Below are positions 17,702-26,263 of a stretch of DNA of 64,000 bases, piece after piece. The stretch is from Bacteroidales bacterium (GTDB lineage: Bacteria; Bacteroidota; Bacteroidia; Bacteroidales; Marinilabiliaceae): the NCBI GenBank assembly GCA_015061285.1, contig SUWW01000001.1, positions 124,001 through 188,000 on the forward strand, read 5' to 3'. Both the position numbers and the translations under genes were made by a program. The first letter of the stretch is position 1. Every line of letters starts with the position of its first letter. The notes below the pieces were generated by a model. That model was not told the origin of the DNA and made no database searches. It saw only the letters and a list, made by a program, of their open reading frames with translations.

Positions 17702-17833
17702 CACTATTGGGGCTTGCCCCAAAGCTCCTCAGCAGTCCAATTCGTAATTAGAATTGGCATTTCAAGTCCATCATAATGAGCACCTCTAGGCCTATGCCGC
17801 CACAGTCTACCGCAAAACCACAATCTGCTTCAT

Positions 17834-17856
17834 CGTTGCTCAGCGCGATGTATAGT
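17834..17856. repeat. 23-bp direct repeat of the rluD 3' end, right copy
   Basis: This is an exact copy of 15210-15232, found 26 bases before the stop codon of the minus-strand Sel1 gene. In the rluD frame the copy reads VAQRDV-stop and is preceded by about 14 open codons (after AYAATVYRK) that do not resemble rluD. Confidence 0.75.
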
Positions 17857-17881
17857 CGGCACGCGTAAGCATCTTCACATA

Positions 17882-18913
17882 TTATTTATTGTTATAGAAA
17901 TCGAGAACTCGTTCTATAAAGGCTTCTGGCGTTTTCTTGCCATCATACATACCATAGTTCAAATGACTTTGTGGAGCAACGCCACAAAACATGAATTTAT
18001 CATCGTCGCTATCGAGCGAAAGTGTCTTTTCGAGCGTGAAATATTTGCAAGTATTATCTTTTCTATCGACGAGTGCAGCAATATAGAGACAAAGAGGCAC
18101 GCGTTGAGGATACGGCATTTTGTATAGAATGATGTCAATGTCATTCTTGCAATGATGCATGGTGGCAGAAATTTCTTTCCATTCGAAATCAAAATGCGTA
18201 ACCATCTGTTTTTCAAAATAGAGTTGCATACCATAAACATCAGTCAACAAAGATTCATCAGCATTGCCTTCAGCATAAGCAAAAAGGACACTCGGCAACC
18301 AGCGAAATTGGAAATTGTAGTTGCTAACACTTATAGTGTCGCCCTTAATATCATCAAGATATTTATTGGCGTAGAGGTGCACTTTCGAGCCTTTGAGAGA
18401 GGTTAGAATATCTATAGCTTTAGTGCTATTGCGCTCGGTGCCCCAGCCAGCATAATAGTATTGTGCCAATTGCAATTTGGCATATAAAAGTTCATCATTG
18501 TTAGAAACGGCAGAGCTCATCAATTCGAAAGCGCGTTTTACGTCGCGTGTGGTGCCATGGCCATCTCTATACATATTAGCAAGTTGCATTTGAGCATAGG
18601 ATTCTCCATTATCGGCAGCAAGGCTATAGAAATGAAAGGCTTTGTTGTAGTCGACAGATTTGTAATTATAATCAGTATAAATATCGCCCAACATTGCCTG
18701 ACTATACGCATTGCCTTTATTGGCAACATCGGTAAGTATTGCAATAGCTTGTGGAATGTCTTGTTCTAAGCTGTCGCCATCTAAATATTTTATTGCAAGT
18801 TGTATTTGTTGGTATGCGTCATCGTTACCAATAGTATCTGATTGTTGCTCTACGGTTTGTGCACTTACTGTGAAATGTAGAAGCGATAAAAGGATAAATG
18901 AGAGATATTTCAT
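17882..18913 (-). CDS. Exported Sel1-repeat (TPR-like) protein
   Basis: The 343-residue protein has a signal peptide (residues 1-18, cleavage after VSA) and at least three Sel1-like repeats between about residues 33 and 180, recognisable by AMLGDIYTDY, AQMQLANMYRDGHGT and LQLAQYYYAGWGTE. Such helical repeats are protein-protein interaction scaffolds. The C-terminal half (about 200-343) is a separate domain I cannot name. It diverges from the phosphate transporter gene, and the two share a 158-base promoter region. Confidence 0.8.
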   Translation of the reverse strand: MKYLSFILLSLLHFTVSAQTVEQQSDTIGNDDAYQQIQLAIKYLDGDSLEQDIPQAIAILTDVANKGNAYSQAMLGDIYTDYNYKSVDYNKAFHFYSLAADNGESYAQMQLANMYRDGHGTTRDVKRAFELMSSAVSNNDELLYAKLQLAQYYYAGWGTERNSTKAIDILTSLKGSKVHLYANKYLDDIKGDTISVSNYNFQFRWLPSVLFAYAEGNADESLLTDVYGMQLYFEKQMVTHFDFEWKEISATMHHCKNDIDIILYKMPYPQRVPLCLYIAALVDRKDNTCKYFTLEKTLSLDSDDDKFMFCGVAPQSHLNYGMYDGKKTPEAFIERVLDFYNNK

Positions 18914-18937
18914 CGGGATAATGATTTAGTTACTTAG

Positions 18938-18979
18938 CAAAAATATGGAGAATTGGCGAAAAGCATCGGTCTACTTTTG
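18938..18979. promoter_or_regulatory. Divergent promoters between Sel1 and PiT genes
   Basis: Minus-strand TATTTTTG (18945-18938) faces the Sel1 gene and plus-strand TACTTTTG (18972-18979) faces the transporter. Both match TAnnTTTG. The -33 boxes are weak on both sides. Confidence 0.55.
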
Positions 18980-19071
18980 CCATAATTAATTCGTGCAACA
19001 GCACTGTCATTTTCCTGTAATCGAATTGTAATATTCAGTTTCAACCTTTGCTGCGAACAAATTATGCGAAT

Positions 19072-21375
19072 ATGAACACATTATTTTTAGCGATAGTAAT
19101 ATTCCTCATCGTGTTGGCAGTGTTCGACTTAGTAGTTGGTGTCAGCAACGATGCAGTGAATTTTCTCAACTCGGCAATAGGCGCCAAAGTAGCCCAATTC
19201 AGAACGATAATTGTTATTGCGGCAATAGGCGTTTTTGCAGGCTCAGTCATGAGCAATGGCATGATGGACGTAGCACGCCATGGCATAATGACTCCTGCCT
19301 ACTTCACATTCTACGATGTCATGTGCCTATTTCTTGCTGTTATGGTAACAGACGTCATTCTATTGGACATATTCAACACCTTAGGATTGCCAACCTCCAC
19401 AACCGTCAGCATGGTGTTCGAGCTCTTGGGAGGTGCTTTAGCCATAGCATTAGTAAAAATTTTCAGCGGAGCCACCGATGCCAATGGAGTGCTACTTACA
19501 CTTGGCGATTTAATCAACACCGAAAAGGCTCTTAGCGTTATCCTAAGTATATTCCTAAGCGTAGCTGTAGCTTTCATTTTTGGTTCGTTGGTTCAGTGGA
19601 TAGCTCGTATTGTATTCACTTTCACATACCAAGATAACGGAGCTATAGCACATACTAAAGGTGCGATGTACAATAGAGCTAAGTCGTCAATAAAGATTGG
19701 TGTATTTGGTGGTATGGCTATGACGAGCATAGTTTGGTTTCTGCTGATAAAGGGGTTAAAAGGTTCAACAATCATGACACCTCAACTAAAAGGCTTTATC
19801 GATGAATACACATGGCAGATATTAGGAACTGGTTTAGCTGTTTTCACTGTTATAATGACGCTTCTAAGCCTAATGAAAAGGCCCGTACTCAAATATATTG
19901 TCTTGCTCGGAACTTTTGCTCTTGCGTTAGCCTTTGCTGGCAACGATTTGGTAAACTTTGTAGGCGTGCCCTTAGCCGGACTTGAATCCTACAGAGATTA
20001 TATGGCCAACGGCAATGGTGATGCCTTCTCGTTCTTGATGACATCACTTATGGACTCAGCACAAACGCCCACTATATTTTTACTTATAGCAGGAATAGTA
20101 ATGGTGCTCTCGCTCATCTTTTCGAAGAAGGCACAAAATGTAGTCAATACCTCGGTCAACCTATCACGACAAGAAGAGGGCGACGAAATGTTTGGCTCGA
20201 GTGCAGCCGCACGACTAATAGTGCGTACAGCGCAAAAGACCGCCACAACCATATCGGCAATTGTTCCGCGCCCCATTGGACGCTGGATCGACTCACGCTT
20301 CAACGTCAACGAAGCCATACTGCGAGAAGGAGCCGCCTTCGACGAGATTCGCGCATCGGTAAATTTAGTTCTTGCCGGACTTTTAGTGGCATTGGGCACA
20401 AGCCTCAAGCTCCCGCTATCAACAACCTACGTCACCTTTATGGTGGCTATGGGTTCGAGCCTCGCCGACAGAGCTTGGAGTCGCGAGAGCGCGGTATTCC
20501 GCATTACGGGCGTTTTGAGCGTCATTGGTGGTTGGTTCATCACTGCTGGCTCGGCTTTCATATTATGCTACATCATAGCCAACGCGCTATTCTTTGGATC
20601 TTTTATAGCTATGGCTTTAGCTATAATTATTGCTATTGTGTTGCTTATTCGCAGCAATATAAAATTCAAAAGCAGCAGCGAAGCAACCGAATCAGATATT
20701 CTGTTTAATCAGATAAACAAAACCACCGACAAGGCCGAACGTTGGCAACTTCTGAAGTTGTATGTATGCCGAGGCGTGGTGAATCAACTCAAATTCACAA
20801 AATCATGTTTTCAAAAGGTAACTAATGCCTTCTTGAACGAAGATTATAGTCCACTTCGCCAATCGACTCACGAAATAGACACTGCTCGCAAACAACTGAA
20901 GCGCCAACGCCGTAGAGAAATAATCGGTCTTCGCAATGTTGATCCTATGCTCGCTATGGAGAAAAACACATGGTATTTCCTCAGCAACGGCTCCGTGGAA
21001 CAGATGTTATACTGTTTGAAACGCATCAACGACCCATGTCGCGAACATGTAGGAAACAACTTCACTCCCGTATCTAAAGAGATGGCTGGCAGATTCGAAA
21101 ACATTCAAAAATCTATTTTAGATGTATTTCTAAAAACAGAATATGCGCTCATACCTTCCGTCATAAGCAAAGAAAAATTGACAGAAGTTAGAACTCAAAC
21201 AAAGGAGCTAATGAGAATGCTATCCGACTACAGAAAAGAAATTATCGATAGCATGCAAAAAAACAGCGTAAACATTGAATCGACTATGGTTTATCTAAAT
21301 ATTATTCAAGAATCGCATGTGCTTCTTAGCAGTCTGCGCCACTTGCAAAGAGGCATTATAAAATTCTGCGCGTAA
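19072..21375 (+). CDS. PiT-family inorganic phosphate transporter with PhoU-like tail
   Basis: The protein (767 residues from ATG 19072; an upstream TTG at 19048 is less likely) has two homologous membrane halves with the PiT signature motifs, VVGVSNDAVNFLNSAIG near residue 22 and AGNDLVNFVGVPLAGL near residue 290, plus ten or more hydrophobic segments to about residue 535. The last 230 residues are soluble and helical and resemble a PhoU domain, which would couple uptake to signalling. It probably imports phosphate driven by an ion gradient. A response regulator and histidine kinase follow 99 bases downstream on the same strand, which suggests a phosphate-sensing function for that pair. Confidence 0.9.
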   Translation: MNTLFLAIVIFLIVLAVFDLVVGVSNDAVNFLNSAIGAKVAQFRTIIVIAAIGVFAGSVMSNGMMDVARHGIMTPAYFTFYDVMCLFLAVMVTDVILLDIFNTLGLPTSTTVSMVFELLGGALAIALVKIFSGATDANGVLLTLGDLINTEKALSVILSIFLSVAVAFIFGSLVQWIARIVFTFTYQDNGAIAHTKGAMYNRAKSSIKIGVFGGMAMTSIVWFLLIKGLKGSTIMTPQLKGFIDEYTWQILGTGLAVFTVIMTLLSLMKRPVLKYIVLLGTFALALAFAGNDLVNFVGVPLAGLESYRDYMANGNGDAFSFLMTSLMDSAQTPTIFLLIAGIVMVLSLIFSKKAQNVVNTSVNLSRQEEGDEMFGSSAAARLIVRTAQKTATTISAIVPRPIGRWIDSRFNVNEAILREGAAFDEIRASVNLVLAGLLVALGTSLKLPLSTTYVTFMVAMGSSLADRAWSRESAVFRITGVLSVIGGWFITAGSAFILCYIIANALFFGSFIAMALAIIIAIVLLIRSNIKFKSSSEATESDILFNQINKTTDKAERWQLLKLYVCRGVVNQLKFTKSCFQKVTNAFLNEDYSPLRQSTHEIDTARKQLKRQRRREIIGLRNVDPMLAMEKNTWYFLSNGSVEQMLYCLKRINDPCREHVGNNFTPVSKEMAGRFENIQKSILDVFLKTEYALIPSVISKEKLTEVRTQTKELMRMLSDYRKEIIDSMQKNSVNIESTMVYLNIIQESHVLLSSLRHLQRGIIKFCA

Positions 21376-21474
21376 ATATTCGTTCAATACTTATAGCGTT
21401 TGCCTAATATCATAAATATTGGATATAATTATGGCTGTTTTCCCTATTATCATTGTTACGTGAAATAGAATAGT

Positions 21475-22167
21475 ATGAAGCGAGATAAAATACTAATCGT
21501 CGAAGACGAAGAGACTCTGAGCGACGTCATGAGACTAAACCTACAGAACGAAGGTTATGAAGTAGATGTTGCCAATAGTGCCGAGCAAGCACTTACCTAC
21601 GATGTGAGAAGCTATTCGCTTATTCTTCTCGACATTATGATGGGCGAGATAAGTGGCATTCAGATGGCAAAAATTCTAAAGGCTGAACCCGCCACGGCTT
21701 CAATTCCTATAATCTTCTGCACAGCTCGCGATAGCGAAGACGACATGGTGCAAGGCCTCAATATGGGCGCCGACGACTACATAATGAAGCCATTCTCTAT
21801 TCGAAATCTCGTTGCGCGCGTCAGAAGTGTGCTACGTCGCTCGGGAAAGCAGCAAGATGAATCGGATAAGGAGTCTAACAATATCTTGAAAATCGAAGGT
21901 CTGATGCTCGATTTGAACCTCAAGCAATGCTACGTTGATGGCAAAGAGGTGAAACTGACTAAGACGGAATTTGAGCTTCTCGAATTCCTTATGTCGAATA
22001 TTGGCAGAATATTCTCGCGCGACGAAATTGTGCTTCGAGTATGGGACAACGTTGTTGTGCTCGATCGCACTATCGACGTAAATATCACTCGTCTTCGTCC
22101 GAAATTAGGACAATATGGCGCATATATCGTAACTCGTCCTGGATTTGGCTATGGCTTCCGTTGTTAA
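21475..22167 (+). CDS. OmpR/PhoB-family response regulator
   Basis: The 230-residue cytoplasmic regulator has a receiver domain (1-125) with acidic pocket EDEE at 10-13, phospho-acceptor Asp in LLDIMMGE near residue 54, a conserved Thr in FCTARDSEDD, and Lys in MKPFS. A winged-helix DNA-binding domain follows (about 138-230; LTKTEFELLEFL, ending RPGFGYGF). It overlaps the start of the kinase gene by 17 bases, so the two are translationally coupled. The position after a PiT transporter suggests a phosphate response, but the sequence itself does not show the signal. Confidence 0.93.
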   Translation: MKRDKILIVEDEETLSDVMRLNLQNEGYEVDVANSAEQALTYDVRSYSLILLDIMMGEISGIQMAKILKAEPATASIPIIFCTARDSEDDMVQGLNMGADDYIMKPFSIRNLVARVRSVLRRSGKQQDESDKESNNILKIEGLMLDLNLKQCYVDGKEVKLTKTEFELLEFLMSNIGRIFSRDEIVLRVWDNVVVLDRTIDVNITRLRPKLGQYGAYIVTRPGFGYGFRC

Positions 22168-23542
22168 ACTCTCATACCATCATAAGCTATTCCTGCTTCT
22201 ACTCTCTTTTGCTTGGATTATGCTTATTTGCTTCGCTGTTTTCCAATATTATAGAGAGAAAGAGTGCAAGTCTGACATGCTTAATGCTCAACTACAAGCT
22301 TTCAACCGACATCAACTACAACTCATTGAACAAGAGCAAGATACTACATACATATTGAATCGTCACGAAATGCCATTCGAAGGACTTCGTGCCACCATAA
22401 TCGACTTCTCTGGCCGTGTGCTCTACGACGACACGCTCTCTCCCGACTCTTTGGATAACCACCAAAACCGTTCTGAGATATTGCAAGCCATGAAACATGG
22501 ATCTGGATACAACATCAGCCGACACTCCTCGAGCGATGGCAGACTATATTTCTATTCTGCCACAAAAGGCCAAAACGTCATCTTCAGATCTGCTATACCA
22601 TACTCCGACTCGCTTAACGAGCTGCTAAAAGCCGACTGGGCTTTCCTTTGGACGATTTTTATCTTTAGCATAATTATGAGCATCATGGCCTATATAGCCA
22701 CGCGTAGAATAGGCAAAACTATAGAACGTCTTAGCCTTTTCGCTGCTAAAGTCGAAAATGGCGACCGATTCGATGAAAATGAGCCATTCCCTAACGACGA
22801 ACTTGGAGCCATCTCGAACCACATAGTAAAACTATATGCACGAAAACGTCAACTCACTAACGACCTCAACCACGAATTGAAAACACCTGTTGCATCTATT
22901 CAAATTTGTCTCGAAACGCTGCTATCTAATATAGAATTGAGCGTCGAAAAACGTAAAGAATTGCTTGAACGCTGCTGCGCCAACACCGACAGACTCAGCC
23001 GACTGCTTGCCGATGTCTCGCTCATAACTCGCATGGAAGATGGCAAACATTTTATCGATAGCGAGAGTGTTATCATCGACAACATTCTATGCGAAATAGC
23101 CAGCGAACTTAACGACTTGCCCGACGATCAAAAAATGACGCTGCATCTCGATTTGCCCGAACCCATAATTATACAAGGCAACAACGCGCTACTTGTGTCG
23201 ATATTCAAAAATCTCACCGAGAATGCTCTTTCCTACTCGGGGGGCAAAAACATCTACATTTCGTTACTATCACACAACAATGGCAAATACCACCTACGCT
23301 TCGAAGACGATGGTTGCGGTGTCGACGAAGATAAACTTCCTCACCTCTTCGAACGCTTCTATCGTGTCGACAAAGGACGCTCACGACAGCGCGGTGGCAC
23401 TGGCTTGGGACTCTCTATTGTCAAGCATGCCATTCTATTCCATGGCGGCACAATAGGCGTCAGCAACCGCCCAGAAGGTGGGCTTCGCTTCGATTTCTCT
23501 TTGAGCGAAAAGATCCTGAATAAGCAAAATCGATTTGATTAA
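22151..23542 (+). CDS. Sensor histidine kinase, partner of the upstream regulator
   Basis: Starting at ATG 22151 (463 residues), the protein has membrane segments at about 12-32 and 166-186 flanking a periplasmic sensor region of 130 residues. A HAMP-like linker follows, then a HisKA domain with phospho-acceptor His in LNHELKTPVASI and an ATPase domain with N box (FKNLTENALSYS), G1 (FEDDGCGV) and G2 (GGTGLGLSIVKHA). It would phosphorylate the response regulator whose gene it overlaps. The periplasmic domain is not of a family I recognise. Confidence 0.93.
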   Translation: MASVVKLSYHHKLFLLLLSFAWIMLICFAVFQYYREKECKSDMLNAQLQAFNRHQLQLIEQEQDTTYILNRHEMPFEGLRATIIDFSGRVLYDDTLSPDSLDNHQNRSEILQAMKHGSGYNISRHSSSDGRLYFYSATKGQNVIFRSAIPYSDSLNELLKADWAFLWTIFIFSIIMSIMAYIATRRIGKTIERLSLFAAKVENGDRFDENEPFPNDELGAISNHIVKLYARKRQLTNDLNHELKTPVASIQICLETLLSNIELSVEKRKELLERCCANTDRLSRLLADVSLITRMEDGKHFIDSESVIIDNILCEIASELNDLPDDQKMTLHLDLPEPIIIQGNNALLVSIFKNLTENALSYSGGKNIYISLLSHNNGKYHLRFEDDGCGVDEDKLPHLFERFYRVDKGRSRQRGGTGLGLSIVKHAILFHGGTIGVSNRPEGGLRFDFSLSEKILNKQNRFD

Positions 23543-23658
23543 GACGTTGTTTTAGTCAAAGAGAGAAATTCTCCACGTCAGTTGGCAATTAAGAACTTGA
23601 CAGTATTCTACACGAAAGGTATATTTTTGTCCTTCTAACACTAAAACAATTTTAGGAG

Positions 23659-24384
23659 ATGAAAAAGTTCATTCTTAATCTTATTCCTACACTTACTATC
23701 ACACTCGCTGCTTTGTGTGCTATTTATGATGATTTCTTTTCATTAATTTTTGGTTTCATTTTCGTTTTCTTTTTGCCCATTGTAGCATTAGTCGCATTTT
23801 TTTCGATAATATACTCATGTTGCGTCGCATATAAGTGGCGTAAAGCGATATTGAGCCTACACATAATAAATATCACATTAATTCTAATACTAATAATACC
23901 AAGCTCAGAGCCAATAGCAATCGAGATGGAAAAAAACTACGAAGACAACAGAGACGATATTTTCAATCTTTCACACTACGCGCAAAAAGCAATCAACGAT
24001 TCTTGTTGTCTAAATATTGAATATGATTTTTTTCATCCATACAACAACAAAATGCCCGATTCTGCCGAATGTGTCCTTATTGGATTAAACGACACTGAAC
24101 AGCAACACATAAATAGGCTGATAAGAAAAGCCGACTGCAAAGGCATTCGTATAACCAAAGAATCGGTTCATATTTTATACAAAAGAGTCGGATTCGGCGC
24201 ATACAGTTACGAAATACCATTATCAAACAATTATAAATCAAGTTGGGAAAATCATAAAAACAAAATTTCAGAATACTCAAAGATAGAATACAACGATACG
24301 GTACTATTTGTATACGAGAGTGGAGCTATCGGCTCAGATAACTTCGTTGGTAAAGATGAGTATTTAGAGCAACGAGCATTGTAA
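23659..24384 (+). CDS. Small membrane protein of unknown function
   Basis: The 241-residue protein has three to four hydrophobic segments in its first 95 residues (after a short Lys start) and a soluble C-terminal part of about 145 residues with several cysteines (DSCCLNIEY). A TATTTTTG box at 23622-23629 provides its own promoter, and the gene is more AT-rich than its neighbours. The family is not recognised. It lies between a two-component pair and pfp without evident connection to either. Confidence 0.65.
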   Translation: MKKFILNLIPTLTITLAALCAIYDDFFSLIFGFIFVFFLPIVALVAFFSIIYSCCVAYKWRKAILSLHIINITLILILIIPSSEPIAIEMEKNYEDNRDDIFNLSHYAQKAINDSCCLNIEYDFFHPYNNKMPDSAECVLIGLNDTEQQHINRLIRKADCKGIRITKESVHILYKRVGFGAYSYEIPLSNNYKSSWENHKNKISEYSKIEYNDTVLFVYESGAIGSDNFVGKDEYLEQRAL

Positions 24385-24520
24385 CATAAACGGAATCTGA
24401 CAACACATGCATACAAAAGTTGCTACAATTAAACGACATAAAAACCGACAAATCGTAAATGAATTGTAAATTCGCGGCGGCAAAAAGCAGAAACCACAAA
24501 ACAAACCTTATAATATAAAA

Positions 24521-26164
24521 ATGAACAAGAGTGCACTTCAAGTAGCTCGCGCAAGCTATCAGCCAAAAGTTCCGGCATCGATTTGCGGCGCAACCAAAAT
24601 CGTTGAAGGCAAGGCTACCGAATCTGTAGCCGATCAGGCCGACATCAAAAAACTATTTCCTAATACCTACGGCATGCCTATCGTAACCTTCGAAAAGGGT
24701 GAGGCAGCTAAATCAGCTGAGGCTATCAACGTTGGTGTTATCCTTTCTGGCGGTCAGGCTCCTGGCGGTCACAATGTTATTTCTGGTATTTTCGATGGCA
24801 TCAAGGCTCAGAATCCTAATTCTAAACTTTATGGTTTCCTCGGTGGCCCTAGCGGTCTCGTAGATCATAAATATATCGAACTTACTTCAGATATTATCGA
24901 TGAGTATCGCAACACTGGTGGTTTCGATATTATCGGCTCTGGTCGTACGAAACTCGAAGAGGTTGAGCAGTTCGACAAAGGCCTCGAAATCTGCAAGAAA
25001 CTCAATATCAAAGCTATCATCATCATCGGTGGCGACGACTCTAACACCAATGCTTGCGTACTTGCTGAATATTATTTGGCTAAGAATGCTGGCGTTCAGG
25101 TTATTGGCTGTCCTAAGACCATCGACGGCGACCTCAAGAACGAAATGATTGAGACTTCGTTCGGCTTCGATACCGCTACTAAAGTTTACTCTGAGGTTAT
25201 CGGTAACATCGAGCGCGACGCCAACTCTGCTAAGAAATACTGGCACTTCATCAAGTTGATGGGTCGTTCAGCAAGCCACGTTACCCTCGAGGCAGCTCTT
25301 CAAACTCAGCCTAACGTAACCCTCATCGGCGAAGAGGTTGAGGCTAAGAACCAAACTCTCGACGACGTTGTTACTTACATTGCCAATGTTGTTGCAAAGC
25401 GCGCAGCTAAAGGCTTGAACTTCGGTACAGTACTCGTTCCAGAAGGTCTTATCGAATTCATCCCAGCTATCAAGAAACTCATCTCTGAGCTCAACGATAT
25501 GCTTGCTGCTAACCAAGCAGAATTCGACAAAGTTGCTGCAGAAGACAAGATTGACTACGTTGTTAAGCACCTTTCAGCTGAAAACGCAGCACTCTTCAAG
25601 AGCCTTCCTACCGCAGTGTCTACACAGCTTGCTCTCGAGCGCGACCCACACGGCAACGTGCAAGTTTCGCTCATCGAAACCGAGCAACTCCTTGCCGAAA
25701 TGGTAGCTAAGAAACTCGCTGCATGGAAGAAAGATGGTAAGTTCGTTGGCAAATTCGCTACTCAGCACCACTTCTTCGGTTACGAAGGTCGTTGCGCTGC
25801 TCCTTCAAACTTCGATGCCGACTACTGCTACTCACTCGGTCGCGTAGCTGCATTGCTCATCGCAAGTGGCAAGACTGGCTACATGTCATCGGTTCGCAAC
25901 ACTACCAAACCTGCTGCTGAATGGCTCGCTGGTGGTATACCTATCACCGCAATGATGAACATGGAGAAACGTAACGGTAAGATGAAGCCTGTTATCCAAA
26001 AGGCTCTCGTTAAGCTCGATGGTGGTCCTTTCAAATTCTTCGCTTCTAAACGCGACGAATGGGCTATCGAGACTGCATACGTATACCCAGGTCCTATCCA
26101 ATACTTCGGTCCTTCTGAAGTTGCTGATCAGACAACCAAGACTTTGCAACTCGAGCATAAATAA
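24521..26164 (+). CDS. pfp: PPi-dependent 6-phosphofructokinase
   Basis: The enzyme interconverts fructose 6-phosphate and fructose 1,6-bisphosphate with pyrophosphate as phosphoryl donor, a reversible glycolytic step in the cytoplasm. The 547-residue length is that of the long PFP type. Visible motifs are the N-terminal GGQAPGGHNVISG, the GGDDSNTNA loop whose Asp replaces the ATP-type Gly and sets PPi specificity, the catalytic PKTIDGDL, and MGRSASHVTLEAAL. A TAAATTCG box near 24466 may be the promoter. Codon use is strongly biased, as in a highly expressed gene. A strong terminator follows; the same terminator sequence recurs 5.1 kb downstream. Confidence 0.96.
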   Translation: MNKSALQVARASYQPKVPASICGATKIVEGKATESVADQADIKKLFPNTYGMPIVTFEKGEAAKSAEAINVGVILSGGQAPGGHNVISGIFDGIKAQNPNSKLYGFLGGPSGLVDHKYIELTSDIIDEYRNTGGFDIIGSGRTKLEEVEQFDKGLEICKKLNIKAIIIIGGDDSNTNACVLAEYYLAKNAGVQVIGCPKTIDGDLKNEMIETSFGFDTATKVYSEVIGNIERDANSAKKYWHFIKLMGRSASHVTLEAALQTQPNVTLIGEEVEAKNQTLDDVVTYIANVVAKRAAKGLNFGTVLVPEGLIEFIPAIKKLISELNDMLAANQAEFDKVAAEDKIDYVVKHLSAENAALFKSLPTAVSTQLALERDPHGNVQVSLIETEQLLAEMVAKKLAAWKKDGKFVGKFATQHHFFGYEGRCAAPSNFDADYCYSLGRVAALLIASGKTGYMSSVRNTTKPAAEWLAGGIPITAMMNMEKRNGKMKPVIQKALVKLDGGPFKFFASKRDEWAIETAYVYPGPIQYFGPSEVADQTTKTLQLEHK

Positions 26165-26190
26165 TTTAGTATATACGCAGATATGTATAC

Positions 26191-26227
26191 ATGGTCAGTC
26201 GATTGATTTCGGCTGACCTTTTTTTAT
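26191..26227 (+). terminator. pfp terminator; copy A of a 34-bp direct repeat
   Basis: GGTCAGTCG and CGGCTGACC pair (one G-U) around ATTGATTT, followed by seven T residues. The 34 bases 26191-26224 are repeated exactly at 31308-31341, on the far side of the restriction-modification cassette. Confidence 0.9.
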
Positions 26228-26263
26228 ATAAAGTAATGTACATGGCAGAATGGATGGATATTT

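Larger units (their letters stand above)
17163..17881. other. 719-base spacer with decayed coding traces
   Basis: This stretch has no intact gene. It holds scattered protein-like fragments near 17210-17270 (GGGSTETFTSLEDYRKDHSS in frame), a frame broken by one stop (17353-17607), a strong terminator (17664-17701) and the right copy of the rluD-end repeat (17834-17856). Bases 17705-17833 show nothing recognisable, apart from 21 open codons in the rluD frame just ahead of the repeat. Confidence 0.6.

Noticed and set aside
15210..17856. Complete integrative element
   Set aside because: No integrase, excisionase or mobilisation gene is found between the repeats, so only an islet or remnant can be claimed.
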